A stretch of DNA of 64,000 nucleotides from Sporosarcina sp. E16_8 (lineage in GTDB: Bacteria > Bacillota > Bacilli > Bacillales_A > Planococcaceae). A program made the position numbers and the translations under genes. The stretch covers positions 1-64,000 of the forward strand of contig NZ_JADPRZ010000013.1 in assembly GCF_017347095.1 (NCBI RefSeq), in the 5' to 3' direction. Below are positions 54,447 to 64,000 of the stretch, in pieces. The first letter of the stretch is position 1. Every line of letters starts with the position of its first letter. The notes beneath the pieces were generated by a model that saw nothing but the letters and a program-made list of their open reading frames with translations, was not told the origin of the DNA and did no database searches.

Positions 54447-54475
54447 TTGACCTATAGTTAAATCCGCGGTATAAT
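54447..54475 (+). promoter_or_regulatory. sigma-A promoter of rpsU
   Basis: TTGACC (54447-54452) and TATAAT (54470-54475) are 17 bp apart, an almost consensus promoter, with the rpsU start 61 bp downstream. Confidence 0.85.
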
Positions 54476-54536
54476 TTATGAGTACATGGCACTTGGTCAT
54501 GTTCTAGAAGTGTGTTTGGAGGGAGGGACAAGAGAT

Positions 54537-54710
54537 ATGTCGAAAACTGTTGTTCGTAAAAACGAATCGCTTGAAGATGCTCTTCGCCGCTTCAAACGTA
54601 CTGTATCCAAAAGTGGAACAATACAAGAGGTAAGAAAGCGTGAGTTTTATGATAAGCCAAGTGAAAAACGTAAAAAGAAATCTGAAGCTGCAAGGAAACG
54701 TAAATTCTGA
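54537..54710 (+). CDS. rpsU: ribosomal protein bS21
   Basis: A 57-residue 30S protein. It begins [19 protein letters not shown] and ends in a Lys/Arg-rich tail ([16 protein letters not shown]), as in Bacillus S21. ATG 54537 is preceded by GGAGGGA; an in-frame extension upstream covers the promoter region and is not used. A terminator follows at 54758-54795. Confidence 0.96.
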   Translation: MSKTVVRKNESLEDALRRFKRTVSKSGTIQEVRKREFYDKPSEKRKKKSEAARKRKF

Positions 54711-54757
54711 TTTCCTGTGGTGATGAGTTCGACCTTGTTTTAAAACTAAAATTTGGT

Positions 54758-54795
54758 AAACCGGAAAATCCTTTATGGGTTTTCCGGTTTATTTG
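54758..54795 (+). terminator. terminator after rpsU
   Basis: AAACCGGAAAA (54758-54768) pairs with TTTTCCGGTTT (54780-54790) and is followed by ATTT. Bacillus has yqeY at this place; here there is only this hairpin. Confidence 0.85.
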
Positions 54796-54900
54796 TATAT
54801 GCGGTAAAACAAAACTATTTAAGGGAAAGTGAAACTTCCGAGCAATTTAAACGTATATAGAGATATAATAGAATCTATAAAGAGAGAGGTGAAAAAAACT

Positions 54901-56235
54901 ATGCATAAAATGATAGGAAGAATTATCCTGTTCATTTTATTCGTATCGGCATTCGCATTCCCACTCTTAGAAACAGGAGCGGCAACTTCGAAAGTCTATA
55001 AAGTTCCAGTTGAGGACGTTGTTGAGAAGGGATTATACGCATTTTTACAGCGGTCATTTGAAGAAGCGGAAGAGGCTGGAGCAAAGGCTATCATTCTGGA
55101 AATTAATACTCCAGGTGGGTTTACCGATGCGGCTGACCAAATCGCTAAGCTAATGGATGAGAGTCCTTTAAGAGTAATCGCTTACATTAATAATAAAGCA
55201 ATCTCTGCTGGTGCATTCATAGCGCTTTATGCTGATGAAATCTATATGTCACCTACCGCAACAATGGGAGCCGCACAAGTAATCGATTCTGCGGGAAATG
55301 CGGCGGATGTCAAAGCTCACAGTGTTTGGGTTGCAGATATGATAACTGCGGCTGAGTCGAAAAAAGGCCGAGAACCGAAATATGCAGAAGCGATGGCAGA
55401 TCCTGAAATTAATCTACCTGATTATCGGGCTGGAGTAGGGAAGCTGCTAACGCTAAAAGCGGATGAAGCAAAAAAAGTCGGTTACAGTAACGAAACAGTT
55501 GAGTCCTTCAATGAGTTGCTAAAAATAACAGGACTTGAAAATGCGGATATCATTTCAACAAAAGAAACATTTGCTGAGAGCATTGCACGTTTCGTCACAC
55601 ACCCGATTGTAGTGCCAATCCTCTTATCGATTGCAGGATTAGGGTTTGTACTTGAATTATACTCACCGGGATTCGGTGTACCAGGAACAATGGCTGGAAT
55701 TTCGTTGGTTTTATTCTTTTACGGACATCTTGTTGCGGGGCTTGCTGGTTACGAAACGATTATCTTGTTCCTTATTGGGGCGGGTCTGGTCGTTGCAGAA
55801 ATCTTCCTGCCGCATGGTATAGCAGGGGTCATTGGATCGCTCGCAATTATTGGAAGTATTATTATGGCGGGCGGCAATCCGATGTATATGGCGATTTCTG
55901 TCCTTATCGCGGTTGCTATCGCTGTTATAGGGATGGTGATTATTATGAAATTTTTCGGTAAAAAATTGCACTTGCTCAACAAGGTTGTACTAATGGATAC
56001 AACTGATACGGAAAGCGGTTATGTTTCGAATGTGAACAGGATTGAATTACTTGGACGCATTGCTAAAACATCTACACCGCTAAGGCCATCTGGAGCAATT
56101 GAGCTTGATGGCGAGCGAATTGATGTCGTTTCTGAAGGAAGCTACATCGGCAAAGGAATAAGTGTTATCATTGTAAAGGTTGAAGGTTCCCGGACAGTAG
56201 TAAGGGAATCAAAAGAGAAAGGGGAGAATGAATAA
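54901..56235 (+). CDS. yqeZ: NfeD-family membrane protein, YqeZ
   Basis: A 444-residue membrane protein. A signal or anchor (1-25) precedes a ClpP/SppA-like serine-protease domain ([42 protein letters not shown] with the catalytic-type Ser), then four to five membrane segments and a C-terminal OB-fold NfeD domain. It works with the flotillin FloA in membrane organisation. The start at 54901 has AGAGAGGTG; the stop overlaps floA as TAATG. Confidence 0.9.
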   Translation: MHKMIGRIILFILFVSAFAFPLLETGAATSKVYKVPVEDVVEKGLYAFLQRSFEEAEEAGAKAIILEINTPGGFTDAADQIAKLMDESPLRVIAYINNKAISAGAFIALYADEIYMSPTATMGAAQVIDSAGNAADVKAHSVWVADMITAAESKKGREPKYAEAMADPEINLPDYRAGVGKLLTLKADEAKKVGYSNETVESFNELLKITGLENADIISTKETFAESIARFVTHPIVVPILLSIAGLGFVLELYSPGFGVPGTMAGISLVLFFYGHLVAGLAGYETIILFLIGAGLVVAEIFLPHGIAGVIGSLAIIGSIIMAGGNPMYMAISVLIAVAIAVIGMVIIMKFFGKKLHLLNKVVLMDTTDTESGYVSNVNRIELLGRIAKTSTPLRPSGAIELDGERIDVVSEGSYIGKGISVIIVKVEGSRTVVRESKEKGENE

Positions 56236-57248
56236 TGCCAGCAATCGCAGGTTCAGCAGGTTTAATAGGTATTGTAGCAATCGTTGTTATCGCAATAATA
56301 GTATTGTCCGTATTTTTCACACTCGTCCCTGTAGCGCTATGGATTTCTGCCATGGCAGCAGGAGTAAGAGTAAGCATCTTCACACTGATTGGTATGCGTC
56401 TCCGCCGGGTTATCCCGAGCCGGATTGTCAATCCACTAATTAAAGCACATAAAGCTGGACTCGATGTAACAATTAACCAGCTTGAAAGTCATTACTTGGC
56501 TGGAGGGAATGTCGACCGTGTTGTCAACGCCCTAATCGCTGCACACCGTGCAAATATCGAGCTTACATTTGAACGTGCTGCGGCTATCGATCTTGCAGGT
56601 CGTGACGTTTTAGAGGCAGTTCAAATGTCCGTTAACCCGAAAGTTATTGAAACACCATTCATCGCTGGTGTGGCAATGAACGGGATTGAAGTTAAAGCAA
56701 AAGCACGTATTACAGTACGTGCAAACATCGATCGTCTTGTCGGTGGTGCTGGTGAAGAAACAATCGTTGCCCGTGTTGGTGAAGGTATCATCTCGACAAT
56801 TGGTTCATCAATCAACCATGCAAAAGTATTGGAAAATCCAGATATGATTTCTCAAACGGTCTTAGCAAAAGGTCTTGATTCAGGTACTGCATTTGAAATT
56901 CTATCAATTGATATTGCAGACGTTGATATCGGTAAAAACATCGGTGCAGAACTTCAAACTGAACAAGCAATGGCTGATAAAAACATCGCACAGGCAAAGG
57001 CAGAAGAACGCCGTGCAATGGCTGTTGCAAATGAACAAGAAATGAGAGCGAAAGTTGAAGAGATGCGTGCGAAAGTTGTCAGTGCTGAAGCGGAAGTTCC
57101 GCTTGCAATGGCAGAAGCGCTACGTAAAGGTAATATTGGCGTCATGGATTATGTGAATTATAAAAACATCCAGGCAGATACAGGAATGCGTGATTCCATC
57201 AGTAACTTTGGTGGAGATAAGGAAGCTACAGAAATTAAGAAGAACTAA
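56235..57248 (+). CDS. floA: flotillin-like protein FloA
   Basis: A 337-residue SPFH-like membrane scaffold protein (YqfA). One hydrophobic hairpin (about residues 10-47), followed by the typical [44 protein letters not shown] and a Glu/Ala-rich coiled coil ([20 protein letters not shown]). It organises lipid domains and cell-wall synthesis. It is translationally coupled to yqeZ. Confidence 0.95.
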   Translation: MPAIAGSAGLIGIVAIVVIAIIVLSVFFTLVPVALWISAMAAGVRVSIFTLIGMRLRRVIPSRIVNPLIKAHKAGLDVTINQLESHYLAGGNVDRVVNALIAAHRANIELTFERAAAIDLAGRDVLEAVQMSVNPKVIETPFIAGVAMNGIEVKAKARITVRANIDRLVGGAGEETIVARVGEGIISTIGSSINHAKVLENPDMISQTVLAKGLDSGTAFEILSIDIADVDIGKNIGAELQTEQAMADKNIAQAKAEERRAMAVANEQEMRAKVEEMRAKVVSAEAEVPLAMAEALRKGNIGVMDYVNYKNIQADTGMRDSISNFGGDKEATEIKKN

Positions 57249-57285
57249 TAATTGAGAAGCCATTTCCTGGAAAGGGGATGCACGA

Positions 57286-57786
57286 ATGGAACAGTTAATC
57301 ATTTTTATCATTTTGGCAATTGTCGGATCTTTATTTAGAGGCAAGAAAAAAGAACCTGCAAAGGGTCCGCAGTCTAAGCCAGTCACGGCAACGGGGCGCG
57401 CTTCAGAGGGTCCGACAACAAAATTAAAAGAGATGTACCGTGAATTGCAAAGAGAAATGGCAGGAGCGGAACCGGAACAGCCTAGTCGCCAGCTATCAAA
57501 GCAGCAACAACAGGCACCAATAACGGTTCCTTCGTCTCCTGTAGTAGTACCACCAGCAAGACCGACTGCTGATAGAAAAGAACGTGCTAATTCATCAGCG
57601 AATCGTCACATCGAACGCCCCGATTCATCTGTGAATCGACATAGTGGAAGATTAGCTGCACATGGTGGTCAACGTCCAGCTGTGTCTTCTATACAATCGC
57701 ACGATTTAATGCCGAAAAATCAAGATGACTTGCTGAAAGGCATTGTATTCTCTGAAATTTTTGGCCCACCGAAATCAAAAAGATAA
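57286..57786 (+). CDS. YqfB-position protein with membrane anchor
   Basis: A 166-residue protein with an N-terminal hydrophobic segment (residues 1-16), a basic stretch, a long low-complexity Pro/Gln/Ser/Arg-rich region (about 45-130) and a short conserved-looking end (QDDLLKGIVFSEIFGPPKSKR). It sits where yqfB lies in Bacillus. Function unknown. GGAAAGGGG precedes ATG 57286. Confidence 0.7.
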   Translation: MEQLIIFIILAIVGSLFRGKKKEPAKGPQSKPVTATGRASEGPTTKLKEMYRELQREMAGAEPEQPSRQLSKQQQQAPITVPSSPVVVPPARPTADRKERANSSANRHIERPDSSVNRHSGRLAAHGGQRPAVSSIQSHDLMPKNQDDLLKGIVFSEIFGPPKSKR

Positions 57787-57793
57787 GCATTGA

Positions 57794-57831
57794 CCCTCTA
57801 TCCGAATCATACGATGTGGATAGGGGGTTTT
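57794..57831 (+). terminator. terminator that contains the yqfC ribosome binding site
   Basis: CCCTCTATCC (57794-57803) pairs with GGATAGGGGG (57818-57827), followed by TTTTATATTTT. The right arm is also the Shine-Dalgarno sequence of yqfC, 9 nt before its TTG, so folding would end transcription or hide the ribosome binding site. Confidence 0.7.
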
Positions 57832-57836
57832 ATATT

Positions 57837-58094
57837 TTGAAGAGACTATTTCAGACCGGTTCATCAGTTATAATTGAAGATTTCGCTTCATTACGGATTA
57901 ACGGACCTTATTCTTTGCTAAAGCTTGGCCCCGATTTTGCGATCATTAAGAGTGGAGATTACAGGATTGAGGCGATAGGCACTGATTTAAAAGTTGAAAC
58001 GTTATCAGAAGAAGTTGCTGTTTTTACATTCACTTCAATTACTACTATGAATGTGACCACAGGTGCAGATAAGGAAGCGGAGCTCAATGCGTAA
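57837..58094 (+). CDS. yqfC: sporulation protein YqfC
   Basis: An 85-residue protein of the YqfC/YabP-like family (SVIIEDFASLRINGPYSLL, IEAIGTDLKVETLSEE). In Bacillus it is made in the sporulation mother cell and is needed for spore formation. TTG 57837 is placed by GATAGGGGG. It overlaps yqfD by 8 bp. Confidence 0.85.
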   Translation: MKRLFQTGSSVIIEDFASLRINGPYSLLKLGPDFAIIKSGDYRIEAIGTDLKVETLSEEVAVFTFTSITTMNVTTGADKEAELNA

Positions 58095-59184
58095 ACGGTA
58101 TGCTGTCAAAATATCGGGCGACGGCAACCTTTCCGGATTCCTCACAAAACTTATTACAATTGGAACGAAAATAACATCGTTATCAGTTGTAGATGGGGTA
58201 GCACGTTTTCGAACAGATCGTAGCGGGCTTCGTGCTATCAGACGTAATAGAAGGCATTATCGGTTAAAAGTAGCCATTTCGATTGCGAATCTTGAATCGG
58301 GCTCGATTGGACTATTCACATCTAGCCGCTTTCTCATCGCATGTCTCATTCCTTTTGTTGCCTCATTGTTCCTGTGGACAGTAGATGTTGAATCAGATAT
58401 ACCGGAAGTCGTGGACAGAATAGAAAAGAAACTCGAAAAAAACTCTATCGTTTTGTTAAGACCTTTAGCTTTAATTCCTGATGAAGGTGAAATTCGGCGA
58501 GAGCTCATGCTTGATGATCCTGCTTTATCATGGGTTAGATTTAGACGTGTTGGAACGTCGCTGACAATTATTCCGATGTTATCACCTCCTACAACTAAGA
58601 TTGTTGAAGCGAAAGAACCCCCGTCTCACCTTGTAGCGCGTACAGGAGGCGTTATAACGAGTTTTGAGCTAGAAAAGGGGGAACGGGTCGGTCATGTTCA
58701 TCAGACTGTTAAGAAAGGGGACGTGCTAGCCACAGGTATACTGGAGCAAGGTGATAAAACGACAGTTGTTGGAGCGGACGGTGCTGTGTATGCGGATTAT
58801 TGGGTCGAATACACCTTTACCCTCCCGAAAAAAATTAATTTTCAGTTACAGGGCGAGGAAATTGTGAACTATTCTTTTAACCTACCGTGGAAGCAGCAAG
58901 GCGAAGAAGCATGGTCTTTATGGTCTTTCATTGAGACAGAAAGATATATGGAAGAAATCGCAGGGCACTTTGAATTGATTGAAGGTATGGAAGAAACGGT
59001 TATAATTCCATTACTAAAAAACAAATTATTGTCGGAATCTTTTTCAAAAGCAATTATTAAAGATGAAAAAGTTTTACACGTGACATTCGATGATGATAAA
59101 GTTAGTGGGACAATATTGTTTCTTATCAATGATAATATTGCTGTAAAAAGACTGATTCCCAAGGAGACTGAGCCTATTGGATGA
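58087..59184 (+). CDS. yqfD: sporulation protein YqfD
   Basis: A 365-residue sporulation membrane protein. A basic N-terminal domain with an early membrane segment (about residues 80-97, CLIPFVASLFLWTVDVE), then a mostly beta-strand domain outside. ATG 58087 overlaps the yqfC end. It overlaps phoH at its own end. The yqfC-yqfD pair points to an endospore former. Confidence 0.88.
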   Translation: MRKRYAVKISGDGNLSGFLTKLITIGTKITSLSVVDGVARFRTDRSGLRAIRRNRRHYRLKVAISIANLESGSIGLFTSSRFLIACLIPFVASLFLWTVDVESDIPEVVDRIEKKLEKNSIVLLRPLALIPDEGEIRRELMLDDPALSWVRFRRVGTSLTIIPMLSPPTTKIVEAKEPPSHLVARTGGVITSFELEKGERVGHVHQTVKKGDVLATGILEQGDKTTVVGADGAVYADYWVEYTFTLPKKINFQLQGEEIVNYSFNLPWKQQGEEAWSLWSFIETERYMEEIAGHFELIEGMEETVIIPLLKNKLLSESFSKAIIKDEKVLHVTFDDDKVSGTILFLINDNIAVKRLIPKETEPIG

Positions 59185-60133
59185 GCAAATGATTCAATTA
59201 CATGTTGAAGACCCGAATGAAACAATAATGCTTCTTGGAATTTCTGATCAGAATATGAAACTGATTGAAGAGCAGCTAAACGTTTCTGTATTGACGAGAG
59301 GCGACACGATTTCAATCAGTGGCGCTGAAGATAGTAGGAATTCGGCTAAAGCGCTTTTGGAACAGTTGTTGAAAGTAATACGTAAAGGCATTAATATCAA
59401 TCAACGTGATGTCTCAACTGCTCTTGAGATGGTGAAAAGTGGCACAATTGAATACTTTGCAGAATTGTACGATGAAGAAATTTCAAGGAATATGAAAGGT
59501 AAAGCGATTCGTGCAAAGACAATCGGTCAGCGTGAATATGTCAGTGCGATTCGATCGAGAGACCTTGTATTCTGTATCGGGCCAGCTGGTACGGGGAAAA
59601 CGTACTTAGCGGTCGTACTAGCTGTTTTGGCGATGAAGACGGGTTCTGCGAAGCGGATAGTCTTAACACGTCCTGCAGTCGAAGCAGGAGAGAGTCTGGG
59701 CTTCCTCCCGGGCGACTTGAAAGAGAAAGTTGACCCATACCTTCGCCCGCTGTACGACGCGCTACACGATGTCCTGGGAGCGGAGCAAACGGATCGGCTA
59801 ATGGAACGAGGAGTAATCGAAATTGCACCGCTCGCCTATATGAGGGGACGGACACTCGATGATGCATTTATCATTCTCGATGAAGCGCAGAATACAACAA
59901 AAGCACAAATGAAAATGTTTTTAACACGTCTTGGTTTCGGATCAAAAATGGTTATCAATGGCGACAAGACGCAAATTGATTTACCAAGAGGTACAGAATC
60001 TGGTTTAATCGTTGCAGAATCAATCCTTAAACAAGTTGGAGATATTCACTTCCAGTACTTAGAGCAAGGTGATGTCGTTCGTCACCCGATTGTTGCAAAA
60101 ATAATTGAAGCATACGAACAGGAGCAGTCATAG
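59177..60133 (+). CDS. phoH: PhoH-family ATPase
   Basis: A 318-residue PhoH-type P-loop ATPase, related to helicase domains and possibly acting in RNA metabolism. Walker A is GPAGTGKT, Walker B FIILDEAQNTT, and the phosphate-loop region TRPAVEAGESLGFLPGDL is characteristic. TTG 59177 lies 8 nt behind AAGGAGA and overlaps yqfD; ATG 59189 is an alternative. The stop codon lies within the terminator stem at 60123-60149. Confidence 0.93.
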   Translation: MDEQMIQLHVEDPNETIMLLGISDQNMKLIEEQLNVSVLTRGDTISISGAEDSRNSAKALLEQLLKVIRKGININQRDVSTALEMVKSGTIEYFAELYDEEISRNMKGKAIRAKTIGQREYVSAIRSRDLVFCIGPAGTGKTYLAVVLAVLAMKTGSAKRIVLTRPAVEAGESLGFLPGDLKEKVDPYLRPLYDALHDVLGAEQTDRLMERGVIEIAPLAYMRGRTLDDAFIILDEAQNTTKAQMKMFLTRLGFGSKMVINGDKTQIDLPRGTESGLIVAESILKQVGDIHFQYLEQGDVVRHPIVAKIIEAYEQEQS

Positions 60134-60149
60134 AAAGTGACTGCTTTTT
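60123..60149 (+). terminator. terminator overlapping the phoH stop codon
   Basis: AGCAGTCA (60123-60130) pairs with TGACTGCT (60138-60145), then TTTTC. It is weak enough to allow read-through into the next gene. Confidence 0.7.
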
Positions 60150-60206
60150 CTTTAGAATCATCGCTGCTCTGATTATAGCTATAGAGAAGCAGGGGGAGAG
60201 ATTCCA

Positions 60207-62333
60207 ATGTTCAAACCAATTAGGAAACTAGTTAAATCACTGAAATTCAATTATTTATCCTTGTTTTTAATCGGCCTATCCTCCATACTTCTTTTTACTT
60301 TCATGTATGGCAGTGTGAAAAAGGAAACCTATGAATTGAAATCTTTTCAAATATCACCAGATACAATCCGTTCCTTAAAAACGGTTGAGGATACTGTGAA
60401 AACCGAACAAGATAGGGAGCGTGCCGCTAATGAAGTAGGCCCTTACTATGTATTTTCAGAAGACGTTGTAAAAAACAGACAAGCAATCGCAACGTCCTTG
60501 TTCGATTTTCTAATCGAAGTAAAACCTCAAGATGTGCACGATCAATCTAATTCAGAAATGTCTTCTAAGTCTTCCAAAGAATTAGTCGGACAAATGCGCA
60601 CTAAACTTACCAGTTTGGAAAAGGAAGAACCTAGTCTGCGACTTAGTGATGACGCTATAGCTAATCTTTTATCTCTGAGTACAGAGGCTTTACTGAAAGC
60701 GAAAAGCATATTAGTCGGTGTACTAGGTGAGGAATTATCGAAACCGGTACGAACGGCGGATCTGTCGACTGTCCGTTATGAAGTAGAACGGAAAATTAGG
60801 CTTACAGATTCGGTTCCGCCTTCAATTTTGCAAACGCTAGTAACACTTAGCCGGTCTCTTGTTGTAGAGACAGAATCGATTCATGAGGAAATGACAAAGG
60901 CTAGGGTTGCACAGGCGCGAGAAAGTGTCGAACCTACCCGTATCTTGCAAGGACAAGTGATCGTCCGTGAAGGGCAGGTCATTGACAAAGAAATATACAG
61001 GCAATTAGAGCTAGCGGGCGTATTGTCAAATCAATCGTCTATGAAACCGTTGGCAGGTCTTATTATATTTGTCCTGTTTGTGGGTGCAATTATTTATATG
61101 CATTTCCTGTCATGGCGTGAAAATAGGGTTGTGAAGAAAAAGGCATTACTCATTGTATTAGTTGTCTTTTTCCTGCTCGTCATCATGATGAAACTCATCT
61201 CCCTTATTGAAAAAGATTTCGATGTTCTGTTGGCTTTCCTGTTTCCGACAGCATTGGCACCCATGCTTATTAAGCTATTGACAAACGAGCGGCTTGCACT
61301 GATGACGACAATAATCACTGCGGCAACAGCAGGCATTCTGCTACAAGAAGGTTATGCGGCAATCATTCAGATGGAAGTTGCATTGTACATACTTTTCGGA
61401 GGTATTATGAGCTTGTATTTACTAGGAGACAATGGCAGACGTTCGAATATTTTACGGACAAGCTTAGGGGTTTCTGTTTCCAATATGATGTTCATCGCAT
61501 TTTACCTCTTGATGACACAGTCATCTTACGATTTGACGGAATTAGTGTATTATATGATAGCGGCAATTGTTTCGGGTATTTTGTCAGGAGCACTTACAAT
61601 TGGGCTTATGCCATTTTTTGAGTCCGCCTTTCGGCTATTATCGGATATGCGACTTATCGAACTGTCGAATCCGAATCACCCGCTGCTTAAAAAAGTGCTA
61701 ACTGAAACACCAGGTACTTATCATCACAGCGTTATGGTCGCAAATCTAGCCGATGCGGCATGTGAGTCGATTGGTGCGAATGGACTTCTTGCCAGAGTGG
61801 GAAGTTATTATCATGATATCGGAAAGACGCTGAGACCTGGTTACTTCATCGAGAATCAGCATGCTGGTCAAAATCCACATGACTCATTGCCACCAGAAAA
61901 AAGCAGGGATATCATTATTGCTCATGGAGAAGACGGTGCGAAACTTCTTGAAAAGCATAAGATGCCAGTAGAAATAATTGATATTGCTCGTCAGCATCAT
62001 GGAACGAGTACATTGAAATATTTTTACTTTAAAGCTAAGGAATCTGGGGAAGATGTAAAGGAAGAGGATTTCCGTTATGCAGGACCAAAACCTCAAACAA
62101 AAGAAATCGCAATCATCTCAATTGCAGACAGTGTTGAGGCCGCTGTACGATCAATGAAAGAACCGACATCAGAAAAAATTGCAGCTCTCGTACGATCTAT
62201 CGTTAATGATAAAATGAACGATGGCCAATTCGATGAATGCGATCTTTCTATGAAGGAATTGAAGAAAGCGGAAACAGTTATCTGTGAAACGTTAAATGGA
62301 ATTTTCCATAACCGAATTGAATATCCGAAGTGA
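60207..62333 (+). CDS. pgpH: 7TM-HD c-di-AMP phosphodiesterase PgpH
   Basis: A 708-residue membrane protein (YqfF). TM1 (about 18-36), a large outside 7TMR-HDED domain, seven membrane segments (about 275-470) and a cytoplasmic HD domain with HHSVMVANLADAA and YYHDIGK. PgpH degrades the second messenger c-di-AMP. ATG 60207 has AGGGGGAGAG upstream. ybeY follows after 22 bp. Confidence 0.93.
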   Translation: MFKPIRKLVKSLKFNYLSLFLIGLSSILLFTFMYGSVKKETYELKSFQISPDTIRSLKTVEDTVKTEQDRERAANEVGPYYVFSEDVVKNRQAIATSLFDFLIEVKPQDVHDQSNSEMSSKSSKELVGQMRTKLTSLEKEEPSLRLSDDAIANLLSLSTEALLKAKSILVGVLGEELSKPVRTADLSTVRYEVERKIRLTDSVPPSILQTLVTLSRSLVVETESIHEEMTKARVAQARESVEPTRILQGQVIVREGQVIDKEIYRQLELAGVLSNQSSMKPLAGLIIFVLFVGAIIYMHFLSWRENRVVKKKALLIVLVVFFLLVIMMKLISLIEKDFDVLLAFLFPTALAPMLIKLLTNERLALMTTIITAATAGILLQEGYAAIIQMEVALYILFGGIMSLYLLGDNGRRSNILRTSLGVSVSNMMFIAFYLLMTQSSYDLTELVYYMIAAIVSGILSGALTIGLMPFFESAFRLLSDMRLIELSNPNHPLLKKVLTETPGTYHHSVMVANLADAACESIGANGLLARVGSYYHDIGKTLRPGYFIENQHAGQNPHDSLPPEKSRDIIIAHGEDGAKLLEKHKMPVEIIDIARQHHGTSTLKYFYFKAKESGEDVKEEDFRYAGPKPQTKEIAIISIADSVEAAVRSMKEPTSEKIAALVRSIVNDKMNDGQFDECDLSMKELKKAETVICETLNGIFHNRIEYPK

Positions 62334-62355
62334 GTACGAAGGGAGCTAATAGTAG

Positions 62356-62826
62356 ATGTTGGAGATATATTTTGAGGACGAAACAGCTAGAGTCGATGAC
62401 AAAATCGAGGATTTGATCCGGAAGCTGTTAAGTCATGCTGCAAAAGAAGAAGAACTAGCAGGAGAAATGGAAGTTTCGGTAACATTCATGACAGATGCAG
62501 ACATTCAGGAAGTGAATGCAACTTATCGTGGTAAAAATGTACCGACAGATGTCATTTCATTTGCACTCGAAGAATTAACGGAAGGCGAAGTGGCTATTAT
62601 TCCTGAAGAAGGCATGCCAACCGCTTTAGGTGATATACTTATTTCAGTGGAAACAGCTGAACGGCAAGCAGGGGAATACGGACATGATTTTAATCGTGAA
62701 ATTGGATTTCTTGCGCTTCATGGCTTCCTTCATCTTCTTGGCTATGATCACATAACTGAGGAACAGGAAGCTGAGATGTTCGGCAGGCAAAAGGAGATTC
62801 TCGCTTCATTTGGACTCGAGAGGTGA
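62356..62826 (+). CDS. ybeY: endoribonuclease YbeY
   Basis: A 156-residue zinc-dependent ribonuclease for 16S rRNA 3'-end maturation and ribosome quality control. The metal motif H-x3-H-x5-H is seen in HGFLHLLGYDH. A conserved TDVISFAL lies before it. It is placed as in Bacillus (yqfG) between pgpH and dgkA. Confidence 0.95.
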   Translation: MLEIYFEDETARVDDKIEDLIRKLLSHAAKEEELAGEMEVSVTFMTDADIQEVNATYRGKNVPTDVISFALEELTEGEVAIIPEEGMPTALGDILISVETAERQAGEYGHDFNREIGFLALHGFLHLLGYDHITEEQEAEMFGRQKEILASFGLER

Positions 62827-62833
62827 TTGATCA

Positions 62834-63184
62834 ATGCGGAAGTTCATTCAATCATTTGTCTACGCATGGAATGGGATCCGTTATGGCATAGGCGCGGAAC
62901 GGAATGCGAAAGTGCATGTTATGGCCGCAATCATTGTCATTGTAGCGGGTTTTATGACGGGCCTTTCGAAGTCAGAGTGGTTCATCGTCATTATTCTGAT
63001 TTGCGGAATGCTGACGCTTGAGCTGATGAATTCTGCTGTCGAACGTGTCGTCGATCTACTAACAACTGAACGCCATATACTCGCGAAACAAGCGAAAGAC
63101 CTCGCAGCAGGTGCGGTCTTAGTGTATGCGATTGGAAGTGCAATAATCGGTTTAATGTTATTTATTCCGAAATGGTTTAACTAA
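62834..63184 (+). CDS. dgkA: undecaprenol/diacylglycerol kinase, DgkA family
   Basis: A 116-residue three-segment membrane kinase. The family motif ELMNSAVERVVDL and the early RNAKVHV stretch are visible. In Bacillus DgkA phosphorylates undecaprenol for cell-wall lipid carrier supply. It starts 7 bp after ybeY. Confidence 0.93.
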   Translation: MRKFIQSFVYAWNGIRYGIGAERNAKVHVMAAIIVIVAGFMTGLSKSEWFIVIILICGMLTLELMNSAVERVVDLLTTERHILAKQAKDLAAGAVLVYAIGSAIIGLMLFIPKWFN

Positions 63185-63189
63185 ATTAA

Positions 63190-64000
<811 letters not shown>

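Overview
The window looks like the chromosome of a spore-forming, low-GC Bacillales, most likely a Sporosarcina-like member of the Planococcaceae. That is an inference from gene order and protein style, not from an rRNA gene. The right end (about 52.3-64 kb) is core genome: mtaB, deoC, rpsU, then the nfeD/yqeZ - floA - yqfB - yqfC - yqfD - phoH - pgpH/yqfF - ybeY - dgkA - cdd - era series known from Bacillus. Everything left of mtaB, at least 52 kb, is accessory. In Bacillus the hrcA-grpE-dnaK-dnaJ-prmA-rsmE genes normally precede mtaB, so this looks like a large island or a series of insertions at that junction.

Accessory layout. (1) 0.05-3.0 kb: a Tn552-like transposon (zinc-ribbon protein, DD35E transposase, AAA ATPase) that cuts off a BREX phage-defence operon. 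(2) 3.0-13.3 kb: the BREX remainder: a pglX C-terminal half, complete pglZ, an SNF2 helicase, then three poorly known genes: a membrane-anchored protein, a protein with an IDGxQR (ParB/DGQHR-like) motif, and a protein ending in an R-x4-H HEPN motif that overlaps it by ATGA. (3) 13.5-15.7 kb: IS66 and IS1380 remnants around an apparently intact tyrosine recombinase. (4) 15.7-24 kb: MATE pump, a Zur-box-controlled zinc-binding lipoprotein, membrane proteins, an MreB-like gene broken by a 274-bp Tn7-like MITE, and a SpoIIP-like amidase. (5) 24-31 kb: ResA, a two-component system, an exported propeller lipoprotein, two DsbD/CcdA-type proteins and a second-copy FtsEX. (6) 31-43 kb: a copper and zinc island: broken copB, a membrane cupredoxin, NlpC/P60-SLH hydrolase, broken ZIP transporter, csoR-copZ-copA with three operator-like sites, a multicopper oxidase, another SpoIIP-like protein, a Csp-type copper-storage protein and a YdhK-like lipoprotein. 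(7) 43.9-49.3 kb: a DUF6744-like protein, a small coiled-coil protein, a MoxR AAA ATPase and a VWA protein, followed by the YIEGIA membrane protein and its small partner. (8) 49.3-52.2 kb: gene debris with a Cys-rich peptide.

Themes. Metal handling (copper above all) is joined to extracytoplasmic thiol redox, and to an unusual set of extra envelope-remodelling genes (MreB-like, two SpoIIP-like and a third remnant, FtsEX, NlpC/P60-SLH). Many metal-transport genes here are already pseudogenes. The best candidates for poorly described biology are the HEPN / IDGxQR pair at the end of the broken BREX locus, the DUF6744-MoxR-VWA-YIEGIA cassette, and the MITE with mutually exclusive RNA hairpins. 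All calls come from reading the sequence; no database search was run.
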